Origin: Clostridia bacterium
Lineage (GTDB): Bacteria > Bacillota > Clostridia > Oscillospirales > CAG-272
Assembly (NCBI GenBank): GCA_017942005.1
Contig: JAGAVJ010000027.1
Location: 124,001-188,000, forward strand
Direction: 5' to 3'
DNA: 64,000 nt
Shown here: piece by piece, positions 8,949 through 17,523 of the stretch
Layout of the letters: each line of letters opens with the position of its first letter
Position numbering within the stretch: the stretch's first letter is position 1
Notes under the pieces: model-generated
The model's input: the letters and a program-made list of their open reading frames with translations, nothing else
What the model was told of the DNA's origin: nothing
The model's database searches: none
Program-made: the position numbers and the translations under genes

Positions 8949-10037
8949 TTATGCCTTGGGGTTGTTTGCAGCAAACTCCTGCATGAACTTGACCAGCGCT
9001 TCTACGCCCTCAATCGGCATTGCATTGTAAATGGATGCGCGCATACCACCGACAGAACGGTGTCCCTTGATGTTCTTAATGCCGACAGCGTCTGCTTCCT
9101 TTGCAAACTTCTTATCAAGGTCGGCATCGCCTGTGACGAACGTGACGTTCATCATGGAACGGTATTCCTTTTCTACAGGAGCGATATAGTAGTTCTGGCT
9201 GTCAAGATAGTCGTACAGAACCGCGGCCTTCTTGACATTGTGTGCCTTCATGGCGTCAAGACCGCCCATGTCAAGAATCCACTCATACACTAACTTTGCC
9301 ATGTAGATGCAGTAGCAGGGAGGCGTATTGTACATGGAATCGTTGTCGGCAATGGTCTTCCAGTTGAGCATGACAGGTGTTGTGGGACGCGCATTGCCGA
9401 GAAGGTCTTCACGGACAATGACGATGGTTAAGCCTGCGGGTGCCATGTTCTTCTGTGCACCGGCATAGATGACACCGAACTTGGTTACATCAATCGGTTC
9501 GCTGATGATGCAGGAAGAAAGGTCTGCAACCAGCGGAATATCACCGGTATCCGGAATGTAGTTGAACTTGGTACCGTAAATGGTGTTGTTGAAGCAAATA
9601 TGCACATAATCGGCATCCGGACGGATATCGTCCTTGGTAATCTGCGGAATATAGGTAAAGTTTTTATCCTTGGAGGATGCAACCACGCGGACATCGCCGT
9701 ACTTGGTTGCTTCTTCATATGCCTTTTTGGAGAACTGACCGGAAACGATATAGTCTGCCTTACCGGAACCATTCATCAGGTTCAGCGGCACACATGCAAA
9801 CTGGGTGGAAGCACCGCCCTGCATGAAAAGCACCTTATAGTTGTCCGGGATGTTCATCAGCTTACGCAGCTTTGCTTCTGCATCGGCAATGATTTCCTCG
9901 TAAACCGGAGATCGATGGCTCATCTCCATTACGGACATGCCGGAATCCCCATAACAGACAAGCTCTGAGGCAGCTTTTTCAAGGACAGGAAGCGGCAGCA
10001 TGGAGGGGCCGGCAGAAAAATTGAATACTCTGTTCAT
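8949..10037 (-). CDS. serC: Phosphoserine aminotransferase
   Basis: Converts 3-phosphohydroxypyruvate and glutamate to phosphoserine. The 362-residue protein starts with the family signature VFNFSAGPSMLP, has GGASTQFACVPLNL near residue 75, and AGAQKNMAPAGL near 195 with the PLP lysine, then RPTTPVMLNWK and GHRSVGGMRASIYNA. AAAGGAG precedes the ATG by seven bases. It is first in the serC-serA operon (42-base gap). No T-box is visible in the leader. Confidence 0.95.
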   Translation of the reverse strand: MNRVFNFSAGPSMLPLPVLEKAASELVCYGDSGMSVMEMSHRSPVYEEIIADAEAKLRKLMNIPDNYKVLFMQGGASTQFACVPLNLMNGSGKADYIVSGQFSKKAYEEATKYGDVRVVASSKDKNFTYIPQITKDDIRPDADYVHICFNNTIYGTKFNYIPDTGDIPLVADLSSCIISEPIDVTKFGVIYAGAQKNMAPAGLTIVIVREDLLGNARPTTPVMLNWKTIADNDSMYNTPPCYCIYMAKLVYEWILDMGGLDAMKAHNVKKAAVLYDYLDSQNYYIAPVEKEYRSMMNVTFVTGDADLDKKFAKEADAVGIKNIKGHRSVGGMRASIYNAMPIEGVEALVKFMQEFAANNPKA

Positions 10038-10107
10038 AACGAATCTCCTTTTATCATACAGATGAATCTTATTTTAGAATCCAGTTATAATTATTGGATT
10101 ATATAAT

Positions 10108-10136
10108 ATTTTACTACTTTTAGCAGGATTTGTCAA
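10108..10136 (-). promoter_or_regulatory. Sigma-A promoter of serC-serA
   Basis: Consensus TTGACA (10131-10136) and TAAAAT (10108-10113) with 17-base spacing on the minus strand, about 70 bases before the serC start. Confidence 0.75.
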
Positions 10137-10311
10137 TAGGAAAATACAAATTCTCGTCAAATACTTCACAAAAAAAGGGAAAAAACAGCTGCGCCATTTT
10201 TCTTTTTCAATAGAAACGTCTGCGTTCCAACTGGAATCTGTATCTGTCCGCAGGCAATTCCATCACAGAATTACAAAAATCGCTCGGTTTTTCCTGGCAG
10301 AACCGCGTTGA

Positions 10312-11223
10312 TTATGCCTCATACAGAATCGGCGTTGCATATCCGTGCTTTCCATTTTTGTCAATGACTTCCACACGAACAAACCGATCCTGCGGACGAA
10401 GAACAAACGTACCGCAAGTCAGCCCCTCTCCGTTTTCCGCATGCAGACTGCGCTGGTTATGCCACACAGAACCGGTATAAAAGATGACGGTCTCCACAGG
10501 ATCGCATGTCAATGTCACAACCCAGTCTGTGCCGTTTTCCGCACGTTCTTTGGTGATATGAAACCGCGGTCCCTGGGTTGCCATCACACGCCCCGCACGG
10601 ATGGCGTCAAGCACAGCCTCCTCGGTCAGCGCATCCGCCTGCACATAGATATAGGAATAGCATGCTTCATTTTCATAAAAATGAGAATCGTCTGCCGCCA
10701 TACACGGATACACCACACCGCGCACGGCAATCTGGTCAATAACCTCGCCGGAATATGGACGGCAGTTGCGCGGCAGACCGGAAACCGAGTTGTAAATTTC
10801 CACACCGTCAAAGCCGTGTAATGCCATAATCTGCTCACAGGTATCAAGCGACCATGCGGGATGTGCCAAAATTGCGATGCCGCCGACTGCATGTACCGCA
10901 TCTACAACCTCCTGTGCACCAAGCGCCGCATCGGTTCTGTCAAGCGCCGCCGGCTGCTTTTCACCGATGGCTACCACATGGAACACACCTTCCAGCACAT
11001 CTGCCCCATGTACATTATATTCACAACCTGGCAAAAGCAACATTCCGTCCTCTGTTACCTTACCAACTGAACCTTTCCAATGATCGGTAAGTGCCAGAAA
11101 ATCGTATCCGTTTTCTTTGTACAATGCAATGGCTTCCTCCGGCGTTTTTCTGCCGTCGGACACCGTTGTATGTGTATGAAGATTTCCCTTATACCAGGTT
11201 TTGCCGTTTTCATCAATAAACAT
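10312..11223 (-). CDS. PHP-domain metal-dependent phosphoesterase
   Basis: 303 residues. The PHP signature KGNLHTHTTVSDG starts near residue 10, followed by ALTDHW, GCEYN, IAILAHPAW, and AADDSHF, together giving the His/Asp/Glu cluster that binds metals. The C-terminal third looks like a small beta domain. Family members hydrolyse phosphoesters, but the substrate here is not evident. The ATG at 11223 has GGAGG eight bases upstream, so the longer reading frame upstream is not used. The gene is single, with its upstream region shared with the divergent solute-binding gene at 11572. Confidence 0.82.
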   Translation of the reverse strand: MFIDENGKTWYKGNLHTHTTVSDGRKTPEEAIALYKENGYDFLALTDHWKGSVGKVTEDGMLLLPGCEYNVHGADVLEGVFHVVAIGEKQPAALDRTDAALGAQEVVDAVHAVGGIAILAHPAWSLDTCEQIMALHGFDGVEIYNSVSGLPRNCRPYSGEVIDQIAVRGVVYPCMAADDSHFYENEACYSYIYVQADALTEEAVLDAIRAGRVMATQGPRFHITKERAENGTDWVVTLTCDPVETVIFYTGSVWHNQRSLHAENGEGLTCGTFVLRPQDRFVRVEVIDKNGKHGYATPILYEA

Positions 11224-11506
11224 TGTCTTTCCTCCAACCAACACGTTTTCAGTAAAGGGCATCGCTTCGTTATTTTTTTCAAACGACCGGTGCGCCGCTA
11301 TTAAAACACAATCCCTTTTATCTGTTCTATTCTTCCTTTTTATGTGGAATTGCAGCGTAAGCCGCAAATTATCAATTTGCATCAGCCCCGCTTCAAAAGG
11401 AAAAATATAATAATATGATAGCATAAAAAAGAGAAAAAAGCAATGGCAGAATCGTATAAAGAAACACGTGAAATGAAATAAAATTTTTAAAAATATAATT
11501 TTAGGG

Positions 11507-11535
11507 TGTACAAATAAAGATATCTATGTTATACT
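11507..11535 (+). promoter_or_regulatory. Promoter of solute-binding gene at 11572
   Basis: TGTACA (11507-11512) and TATACT (11530-11535) with 17-base spacing, 36 bases before the GTG start. The rest of the 348-base gap to the PHP gene is AT-rich with no other feature seen. Confidence 0.5.
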
Positions 11536-11571
11536 ATATAAAAATTTAAAGATTTAAAAGGAGATATTTTC

Positions 11572-13086
11572 GTGAGACAAACACAAAAAATTCTGACAGG
11601 AATCGCGGCACTCCTCTGTGCATCCCCCATCCTTATGACTGCATGCGCCAATGCGGAAAAAACGGATGCACTCCCAAGTGTTACCGAAAAAGAAACCAAA
11701 TCCGCCGTGACAGAAGCCGATACGGATAATCCGCGTGCAGCGTATGCAGCGGCTGCCCCTGCGGTAGAAGATTTCGGAAATTATGCATACCGCATGGCGG
11801 TACTAAAGGACAACGCACTTGTGTTTAAGCAGGTCGGCTATTGGACAGAGGAACAGAACGGCGACACCCTCAATGACGCCATTTACCTTCGCAACCGCGC
11901 CGTTGAAGAAGCATACAATATCAAGCTCTCTCTAATAGAGCTGGAAGATACCAATGCCGTCCTGCGCAAAAACATTCAGGCATCCGATGACTTTGCAGAT
12001 ATTGTCTTTCCCTCCAATATCGGTGAACTGATGACACTGGCACAGCAGGGCTGCTTCTGGGACCTGAACACCGTTGAAGAATTGCAGCTGAAGCAGCCCT
12101 GGTGGGACCAGCGTATTCAGGACAGCTTGACTGTGTTTGGACAGCTGTTCTGCATCACAGGCGATATTCAGATGCGTGACGAGCTGCGTGAAATGTCCGT
12201 GCTTTACAACAAAAAGGTGTATGAGGAATATGATTATCCGGATCCATATGAGTTTGTCTCCAACGGTACCTGGACATGGGAGCAGCTTTCTTCCATGGTA
12301 CGCGATGTGACAAAGGACCTGGACGGCAACGGTAAACTTGATGTCGCAGACAAGTACGGCCTCATTTCCGAAAACATCGCAGGCTGGTATTTGTTCCTTG
12401 CCTCCGGCAAAGATGTGATCCGGTTTGACGGCAGCACCTACATCGCCGATATTCAAAATCAGCAAAGCTATGATATCTTTGAAAATTTATTCAAGCTTCT
12501 CTGTGACAAAAATGCGGTCATCATCATGGATGACGGTACTCACGCAAATGAAATCACAACGGTTGATATCTGGACAGAGGCGACAAAAATTTTCTCTGAA
12601 AACCGTGCGCTGTTCCGTACCGGTACGTTTGGCGACAGTGTAGACCTGCGCGACATGAAAACGGACTTCGGCGTACTGCCCATTCCGAAATACGATGAAT
12701 CCCAGGACGGTTATTACTGCATGGTACATAATGACTCTATGCCGCTTGTGATTCCGACAACGGTTCCGGACCTGCACAAAACAGCCCTGATCACAGAAGC
12801 GCTTGGCTATGAATCCATGTTTACACTCACACCGAGCTTTTATGAAGTGTTCTTAGATGAAAAAATTTTACGCGATGAGCAGTCCAAGGCGATGATCGAC
12901 ATTCTTTTTGATTCCAAAGTGTATTCGCTTGACTATATGTGCACAATCACAGGTATGCAAACCGCCATTGCCAATATTGTTTCCACCGGAAAAAGCGATA
13001 CCCTGTCTTCCAAAACCGCATCAATTCAAAAATCGGCGCAGAAAAAGCTGGATAAATACATGAAAAAATTTGAAGAGCTGGAGTAA
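11572..13086 (+). CDS. Extracellular solute-binding lipoprotein
   Basis: 504 residues with a signal peptide and lipobox LMTAC (Cys25), then a disordered linker rich in E, K and T, then a family-1-like substrate-binding fold. The segment DLDGNGKLDVADKYG near residue 245 is an EF-hand-like calcium loop shared with the paralogues at 40667 and 42633. GVLPIPKYDES is another shared mark. The start is GTG with AGGAG nine bases upstream. No permease or ATPase gene is adjacent. Its likely role is capture of a sugar or glycan fragment at the membrane surface; the ligand cannot be told. Confidence 0.85.
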   Translation: MRQTQKILTGIAALLCASPILMTACANAEKTDALPSVTEKETKSAVTEADTDNPRAAYAAAAPAVEDFGNYAYRMAVLKDNALVFKQVGYWTEEQNGDTLNDAIYLRNRAVEEAYNIKLSLIELEDTNAVLRKNIQASDDFADIVFPSNIGELMTLAQQGCFWDLNTVEELQLKQPWWDQRIQDSLTVFGQLFCITGDIQMRDELREMSVLYNKKVYEEYDYPDPYEFVSNGTWTWEQLSSMVRDVTKDLDGNGKLDVADKYGLISENIAGWYLFLASGKDVIRFDGSTYIADIQNQQSYDIFENLFKLLCDKNAVIIMDDGTHANEITTVDIWTEATKIFSENRALFRTGTFGDSVDLRDMKTDFGVLPIPKYDESQDGYYCMVHNDSMPLVIPTTVPDLHKTALITEALGYESMFTLTPSFYEVFLDEKILRDEQSKAMIDILFDSKVYSLDYMCTITGMQTAIANIVSTGKSDTLSSKTASIQKSAQKKLDKYMKKFEELE

Positions 13087-13098
13087 TTCCGAAAAAAA

Positions 13099-13139
13099 AA
13101 CAGACCGTCACGAAAAATCATCATGGCGGTCTGTTTTTT
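13099..13139 (+). terminator. Rho-independent terminator
   Basis: ACAGACCG-type stem (13100-13108) pairs with GCGGTCTGT (13126-13134) and is followed by TTTTTT, 13 bases after the stop codon. Confidence 0.8.
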
Positions 13140-13151
13140 GTAGGACGCTCT

Positions 13152-13375
13152 TGTGGATAACTCCATTTGTAAAACGATACACATATTTATAATATCCCCT
13201 ATTTTTCATATAAGCATTCCATTTTTCCACAGCCTGTACTGTGAATACTGTGGAGAACCAATCGTGATTTTGCATCCCGTTTTCCACTGTTTTCACTTGT
13301 TTTTCCACAGGCGGACCTTTGAATTTTAAAAATAAACGCATATTATTATATAAATGTGTGAACAATGTGGGAAAA
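13152..13375. other. Cluster of DnaA-box-like sites
   Basis: TGTGGATAA at 13152-13160 is a perfect DnaA box on the minus strand. TTTTCCACA occurs at 13223-13231 and 13301-13309. Near matches are TGTGGAGAA at 13249, TTTTCCACT at 13280 and TGTGGGAAAA at 13368, and the cluster runs into an AT-rich stretch at 13322-13352. No dnaA, dnaN or rpmH is adjacent, and the flanking genes converge. It may be a DnaA-titrating or other DnaA-binding locus. Confidence 0.4.
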
Positions 13376-13441
13376 CGGATTTCCTCGAATTTTGCTGCAT
13401 GTTATGTATCGTTACACTTTCATAAAAGTCCAAAAAACATG

Positions 13442-13474
13442 GGGCTGTTGCAAGTTGAAAACTTACAACAGCCC
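13442..13474 (-). terminator. Terminator-like hairpin after rhaA
   Basis: GGGCTGTTGCAAGTT pairs with ACTTACAACAGCCC around a short loop, 33 bases past the rhaA stop; a T-run follows on the minus strand. A nearly identical hairpin occurs at 25151-25183, so this is also a dispersed repeat. Confidence 0.6.
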
Positions 13475-13507
13475 GGGAAATTCACAGATGAAGAAAACAA
13501 GCCGGAA

Positions 13508-14758
13508 TTATCTCTTGAGAAGAACATCCTTTTCGTATGCTTCGATCTCCTTATACCATGCGGTATCGGCAGCGACGCCGCAGGAATTGCAGTATTCTGC
13601 CCAGATATCGCCAAACGGCAGGGTCTTCATTTCTTCCTGCATTACCATAAGCTCGGTATACTTGTTTTCGTCCTGGAGCTTCTTCAGCATCTCGTTCGGT
13701 GTGCAGAGTGCGGAAAGCAGAGCCTTCTGCCAGCTGCGGAAGCCGACAACCCATGCGGAAATACGGTTGATGGAAGCATCGAAGTAGTCAAGCGCCATGT
13801 AAACACGATCCAGGGCATTGCAGCGAACGATTTCCTTTGCCATTTCCTTTGTCTCATCATCAAGCAGCAGGACATGGTCGGAGTCCCAACGGATGCCGCG
13901 GGTGATGTGCAGTGCAATTTCCGGATAGAAGCAAAGCAGTGCGGGAATCTTATCGGAAACGACTTCGGTCGGATGATAGTGACCGTTGTCCATCAGCGGC
14001 AGGACACCGTCGTGAGAAGCTGCAAAGGAAAGTGTGAATTCCGCAGAACCGGCGGTAAATGCTTCCACGCCGATACCGAAGACCTTGGACTCTACGCACG
14101 GCTTGACAAGGTTCTTGTCAAACGGCTCTGCAAGGATGGCTTCAATGGATTCCTTATAACGCATACGCGGACCCATTCTGTCTGCGGGAACATCCTTATA
14201 GCCGTCGCCGGTCCAGATGTTCATGACGCAGGGATAGCCTGTTTCCTTTGCAAAGTATTCAGAAATACGGATGCAGGCACGGCCGTGATCAATCCAGAAC
14301 TTGCGGACCTCTGCATCCGGGCTGGACAGGGTCAGACCGTCCTTTGCTGCCATCGGGTGAGAGAAGAATGTCGGGTTAAAGTCGATACCGGTATTGTACT
14401 TCTTTGCAAGTTCAACCCACTTTGCGAAGTGCTTCGGCTCGATCTTGTCGCGGTCGACAAATTCGCCCTTCTCAAAAATCGCATAGCATGCATGTACATT
14501 GAGCTTCTTCTTGCCGGGGCAGAGGGACATTGCCTTCTCCATGTCCGCAAGCAGCTGCTCGGGTGTGGTTGCCTTGCCGGGATAGTTGCCGGTGGTCTGG
14601 ATACCGCCGGAAAGCGGGCCGTCATGGTCGAAACCGATGACATCGTCACCCTGCCAGCAGTGCAGAGAGACCGGAATTTCCTTCAGCTTTGCAATGGCTG
14701 CATCGGTATCAACACCGTATGCGGCATACATCGCTTTTGCAGATTCATATCTGTTCAT
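13508..14758 (-). CDS. rhaA: L-rhamnose isomerase
   Basis: Converts L-rhamnose to L-rhamnulose. The 416 residues align along their whole length with the RhaA family: PVSLHCWQGDDVIGF and GIQTTGNYPGKA at the start, LNVHACYA, DFNPTFFSHP, and the metal-site segments around VFGIGVEAFTAGSAEF, DNGHYHPTE and IRWDSDHVLLLDDE. AAAGGAG precedes the ATG by nine bases. It lies behind an AraC-type regulator. Rhamnulokinase and a dedicated rhamnulose-1-phosphate aldolase are not in the neighbourhood; the class II aldolase at 54542 could take the second role. Confidence 0.95.
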   Translation of the reverse strand: MNRYESAKAMYAAYGVDTDAAIAKLKEIPVSLHCWQGDDVIGFDHDGPLSGGIQTTGNYPGKATTPEQLLADMEKAMSLCPGKKKLNVHACYAIFEKGEFVDRDKIEPKHFAKWVELAKKYNTGIDFNPTFFSHPMAAKDGLTLSSPDAEVRKFWIDHGRACIRISEYFAKETGYPCVMNIWTGDGYKDVPADRMGPRMRYKESIEAILAEPFDKNLVKPCVESKVFGIGVEAFTAGSAEFTLSFAASHDGVLPLMDNGHYHPTEVVSDKIPALLCFYPEIALHITRGIRWDSDHVLLLDDETKEMAKEIVRCNALDRVYMALDYFDASINRISAWVVGFRSWQKALLSALCTPNEMLKKLQDENKYTELMVMQEEMKTLPFGDIWAEYCNSCGVAADTAWYKEIEAYEKDVLLKR

Positions 14759-14906
14759 AAATGATACTCCTTTAATCTAATCTAAGCAATTGGCTGGTGT
14801 CAAGCGGATGTGCGCTCCCCATAAAAGAACCGCAAGTACCGTTTGCCATTCAGCATACAATGACCTGATACTATTTTAACCGAAAACTGTCAAATAAAAA
14901 AGAACC

Positions 14907-15899
14907 CTATTTGTCTAAAAAAGTGTCCTTTATTGCAGTTTCCGTGCTTGTGCGGTATTTATGCGGCGTCATACCGAAATGCGCGCGGAAAATTCTGTGG
15001 AAATAGCTGATATTCTCATAGCCGACACTGGCGCTGATATCAATGACGCGCATGGCAGTGGAACGCAGCAGATAGGCTGCCTGACGCAGCCGCTTATTTT
15101 GAATCAATACGGTAAAATTCTGTCCTGTTTCGCGCTTGATGGCACGAGACAGAAAACAAACGTCATAATTCAGCTGCGCTGCCAGCGCTTCCAGGGACCC
15201 TTCTGCATAATGCTCCTCTACATAGCGCAAAACCTGCAGCATCAGCTGTTCATGCGCAAAATGCGGGTCGGTACGCAGCGTCTCCGTATGGTTGACCAGC
15301 TGCAAAAAAAGCAATCCCATGGTCAGCTGATTGATGCTTCGTTTATTGGGCTGCGCGTTTACCAGCGTCCAAATGAGGTTTTCCACCAGATTCTGAATCG
15401 GCAGAATGTCCGCCACGCGGAAATGCAGATAACCGGTACCGGATTTATCGCCGCGCAGACATCCTACAAGAAAATCACGGATGCTGTTTTCGCTCTCATC
15501 CATCATATGAATTGCCGTATCAAAAAACTGCGGCTGAATGATAAAATTTACCGCAATGTCGTCTTCTCCTGCTGCCTCAATTTCCTGCGTGGCATTCTGG
15601 CGCATAAGCAGCAGCTCGCCTTCTGACAAAAGCACTTTGGTACCGTTGATTATGTGGCGCGTATGCCCTTTGCACATGTAGACCATTTCCACATAATTAT
15701 GTGTATGGCGCGGAAAACGGACAAACCGAGTATGCGGCCGTATGGTAATCAGCTTTCCGGCATCAAGCAGCAGTGCACTGTCTACCTCCGCAGAGGTACC
15801 GTGCATATATAGAGAACGGTCGATTTCCCGTCTTCCAGACAATAGCTCACGTTCTTCATCCGTAATGACGGCAAGCGCCGTCAGCAGTGCTTCATTCAT
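14907..15899 (-). CDS. AraC-family regulator with cupin sensor domain
   Basis: 330 residues. An N-terminal cupin-like part (FVRFPRHTHNYVEMVYMCKGHTRHIINGT, split here as a run starting near residue 70) would bind a sugar, and the C-terminal 100 residues hold two HTH units with the AraC signature ending YFHRIFRAHFGMTPHKYR. Position directly before rhaA and after the fucU/uxu genes suggests control of rhamnose or related sugar use, similar to RhaS/RhaR. The start at 15899 is chosen because sequence upstream runs into a terminator-like repeat. GGGAGG is 17 bases upstream, so the start is only moderately sure. Confidence 0.85.
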   Translation of the reverse strand: MNEALLTALAVITDEERELLSGRREIDRSLYMHGTSAEVDSALLLDAGKLITIRPHTRFVRFPRHTHNYVEMVYMCKGHTRHIINGTKVLLSEGELLLMRQNATQEIEAAGEDDIAVNFIIQPQFFDTAIHMMDESENSIRDFLVGCLRGDKSGTGYLHFRVADILPIQNLVENLIWTLVNAQPNKRSINQLTMGLLFLQLVNHTETLRTDPHFAHEQLMLQVLRYVEEHYAEGSLEALAAQLNYDVCFLSRAIKRETGQNFTVLIQNKRLRQAAYLLRSTAMRVIDISASVGYENISYFHRIFRAHFGMTPHKYRTSTETAIKDTFLDK

Positions 15900-15941
15900 T
15901 GGGTTGTTTTGTACAAGCCTCCCATTTAGGGGATAACGAAT

Positions 15942-15969
15942 GAGGGGAACTTTTTCAAAAGCTCCCCTC
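15942..15969 (-). terminator. Hairpin after the oxidoreductase gene
   Basis: GAGGGGA pairs with TCCCCTC around a 14-base loop between the oxidoreductase stop and the AraC gene. The stem belongs to the same dispersed hairpin family as 44317-44344. Confidence 0.5.
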
Positions 15970-15996
15970 AAAACGTCCCGCAAAATTTTTTATAGA

Positions 15997-16989
15997 TTAC
16001 AGCTCGATTGCGCGGCCGGTCTTTGCGGATTCCTCACATGCCATCGTCAGCTTTAAGGACTTGATCGCATCGCGGTACGGAGAACGGATCTTGGAGCCGT
16101 CGCCGGTCTTGATTGCATCGATGAAGGCGCGGTCCATAATGCCGGTCTGCTCTTCACCGCGGTCGATGTGCTTTGTTCCTTCTGCGGTGTAGATATCCAG
16201 TGTGGAACGGAGCGCATATTCCAGCGTACCGTCCTTGCAGTATACCGTCATACCGTTGGTCACCTTAGAACCGGGCTTGTTGTAGCAGCCGGTAAACAGC
16301 GTTGCAACCACACCGTTTTTGAACTTCATGACAGCAGCGGAATAGTCAAGGTCGAGGTCGTAGCCTGGCATGCCGTATTCATCTCCGGTAATCAGACCGT
16401 TGGTACCTGCACAGTATACGGATGCAGGTTCGCCGAACAAGAAGCGCAGCTGGTCAAACAAGTGGATGTTCTGCTCAATAATCTGACCGCCGCAGGTGTC
16501 CTGATGTCTCCACCACCAGACACCGGGAATACCGCCAAGCCAGGAGCCGCGGACAACAACCGGCGTGTGTTCTTCACAGAAATCCTTCATTTCCTCTGTC
16601 AGGTTCTGCCATCTGTCCTGGAAGCCGACATTGGTAAGAAGTCCCTTCTCCTCCACGCGTGCAAGAATTTGCTCTGCTACATGGATATCCAGTGCCATCG
16701 GCTTTTCAACCTGGAACGGGATATTAAGGTCGATGATTGCGTTTTCAATTTCACCGTGCTGGTGCGGGGGAACCGCAATAAAGATGACGTCCGGCTTGAT
16801 GTCTGCAAGCATCGACTTGTAGTTGTCGTATACCTTGCCGGAACCGTACTTGTCTGCCATCGCCTGTGCACGGGATACCTCTGTGTCGCAGAAGCCGATT
16901 AAATCGACATCTTCCATTTCAGAAAGCTTCTGATAATGCACACCGTTTCTGCCGCCGCAGCCAATGAGTGCCGCTTTTACTTTTTCCAT
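15997..16989 (-). CDS. Gfo/Idh/MocA-family oxidoreductase
   Basis: 330 residues with an N-terminal Rossmann fold, KVKAALIGCGGRNGVHYQ at the start and the family block QVEKPMALDIHVAEQIL near residue 95 carrying the EKP motif; the C-terminal beta-sheet domain includes GQIIEQNIHLFDQLRFLFG. Such enzymes oxidise or reduce sugars and cyclitols with NAD(P). The ATG at 16989 follows GGAGG by eight bases. Located between fucU and the AraC gene, it probably acts on a hexose or 6-deoxyhexose derivative; the substrate is unknown. Confidence 0.85.
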   Translation of the reverse strand: MEKVKAALIGCGGRNGVHYQKLSEMEDVDLIGFCDTEVSRAQAMADKYGSGKVYDNYKSMLADIKPDVIFIAVPPHQHGEIENAIIDLNIPFQVEKPMALDIHVAEQILARVEEKGLLTNVGFQDRWQNLTEEMKDFCEEHTPVVVRGSWLGGIPGVWWWRHQDTCGGQIIEQNIHLFDQLRFLFGEPASVYCAGTNGLITGDEYGMPGYDLDLDYSAAVMKFKNGVVATLFTGCYNKPGSKVTNGMTVYCKDGTLEYALRSTLDIYTAEGTKHIDRGEEQTGIMDRAFIDAIKTGDGSKIRSPYRDAIKSLKLTMACEESAKTGRAIEL

Positions 16990-17065
16990 GAGTTGATCCT
17001 CCATGTATAAAAATGATTTATGTGTTCCGAATCTGTAAAAATCCGGTTCGTTTATAAAAAATTGC

Positions 17066-17488
17066 TTAATCGACAACGACGCCCTTTTTCAGGATGACGT
17101 TTGCATATAAGGCTGACTCACCGGTCTGGATAACGCAGTATGCCTTTTTGGCACGTTCATAAAACGCAAAGCGTTCGATCATTTCAGGGGTTTCTTTTGT
17201 ATACGGCTTGATGATCTCCGCATACGTATCCCAAATGGGCGTTTCCACGGTGTCCCCCGGAACCTTTGCCATCAGATACACCGGTTTTGCGTAGGTGTCC
17301 AGCGGAAACAGCTGCAATATCGCGGAAAGCAGTTCCGGTGCGTTATGACCGTCACAGCGTACCAGACGCTGTCCCATGGATGCGCCAGGGAAATTGCCGT
17401 CTCCGATGACGATTTCATCGCCGTGTCCCATTTCCGCCATGATTTTCAACAGTTCCGGTGAAAGAATCTTTGGTATTCCTTTTAACAT
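17066..17488 (-). CDS. fucU: L-fucose mutarotase, FucU/RbsD family
   Basis: 140 residues, the usual FucU length. The family signature MGHGDEIVIGDGNFPG is at residues 20-35, followed by LVRCDGHNAPELL and FYERAKKAYCVIQTGE near the C-terminus with the Tyr that closes the sugar site. It interconverts anomers of L-fucose, feeding an isomerase. GAAGGAAG precedes the ATG. The gene sits in the uxuA-uxuB-GH43-fucU-oxidoreductase run and supports fucose or rhamnose handling there. Confidence 0.88.
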   Translation of the reverse strand: MLKGIPKILSPELLKIMAEMGHGDEIVIGDGNFPGASMGQRLVRCDGHNAPELLSAILQLFPLDTYAKPVYLMAKVPGDTVETPIWDTYAEIIKPYTKETPEMIERFAFYERAKKAYCVIQTGESALYANVILKKGVVVD

Positions 17489-17523
17489 GGGTATATTCTT
17501 CCTTCTATTTTTTCAAAGATTGG

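Noticed and set aside
10038-10311. T-box or serine-responsive leader before serC
   Set aside because: No T-box sequence or antiterminator structure is present; the leader is only about 65 bases long.
13152-13375. Chromosomal replication origin
   Set aside because: DnaA-like boxes are present but dnaA, dnaN, rpmH and gidA neighbours are absent and flanking genes converge, opposite to a typical origin.
13319-14764. 481-codon plus-strand frame
   Set aside because: It lies antisense across the whole rhaA gene, has no family resemblance and arises from rhaA codon bias.
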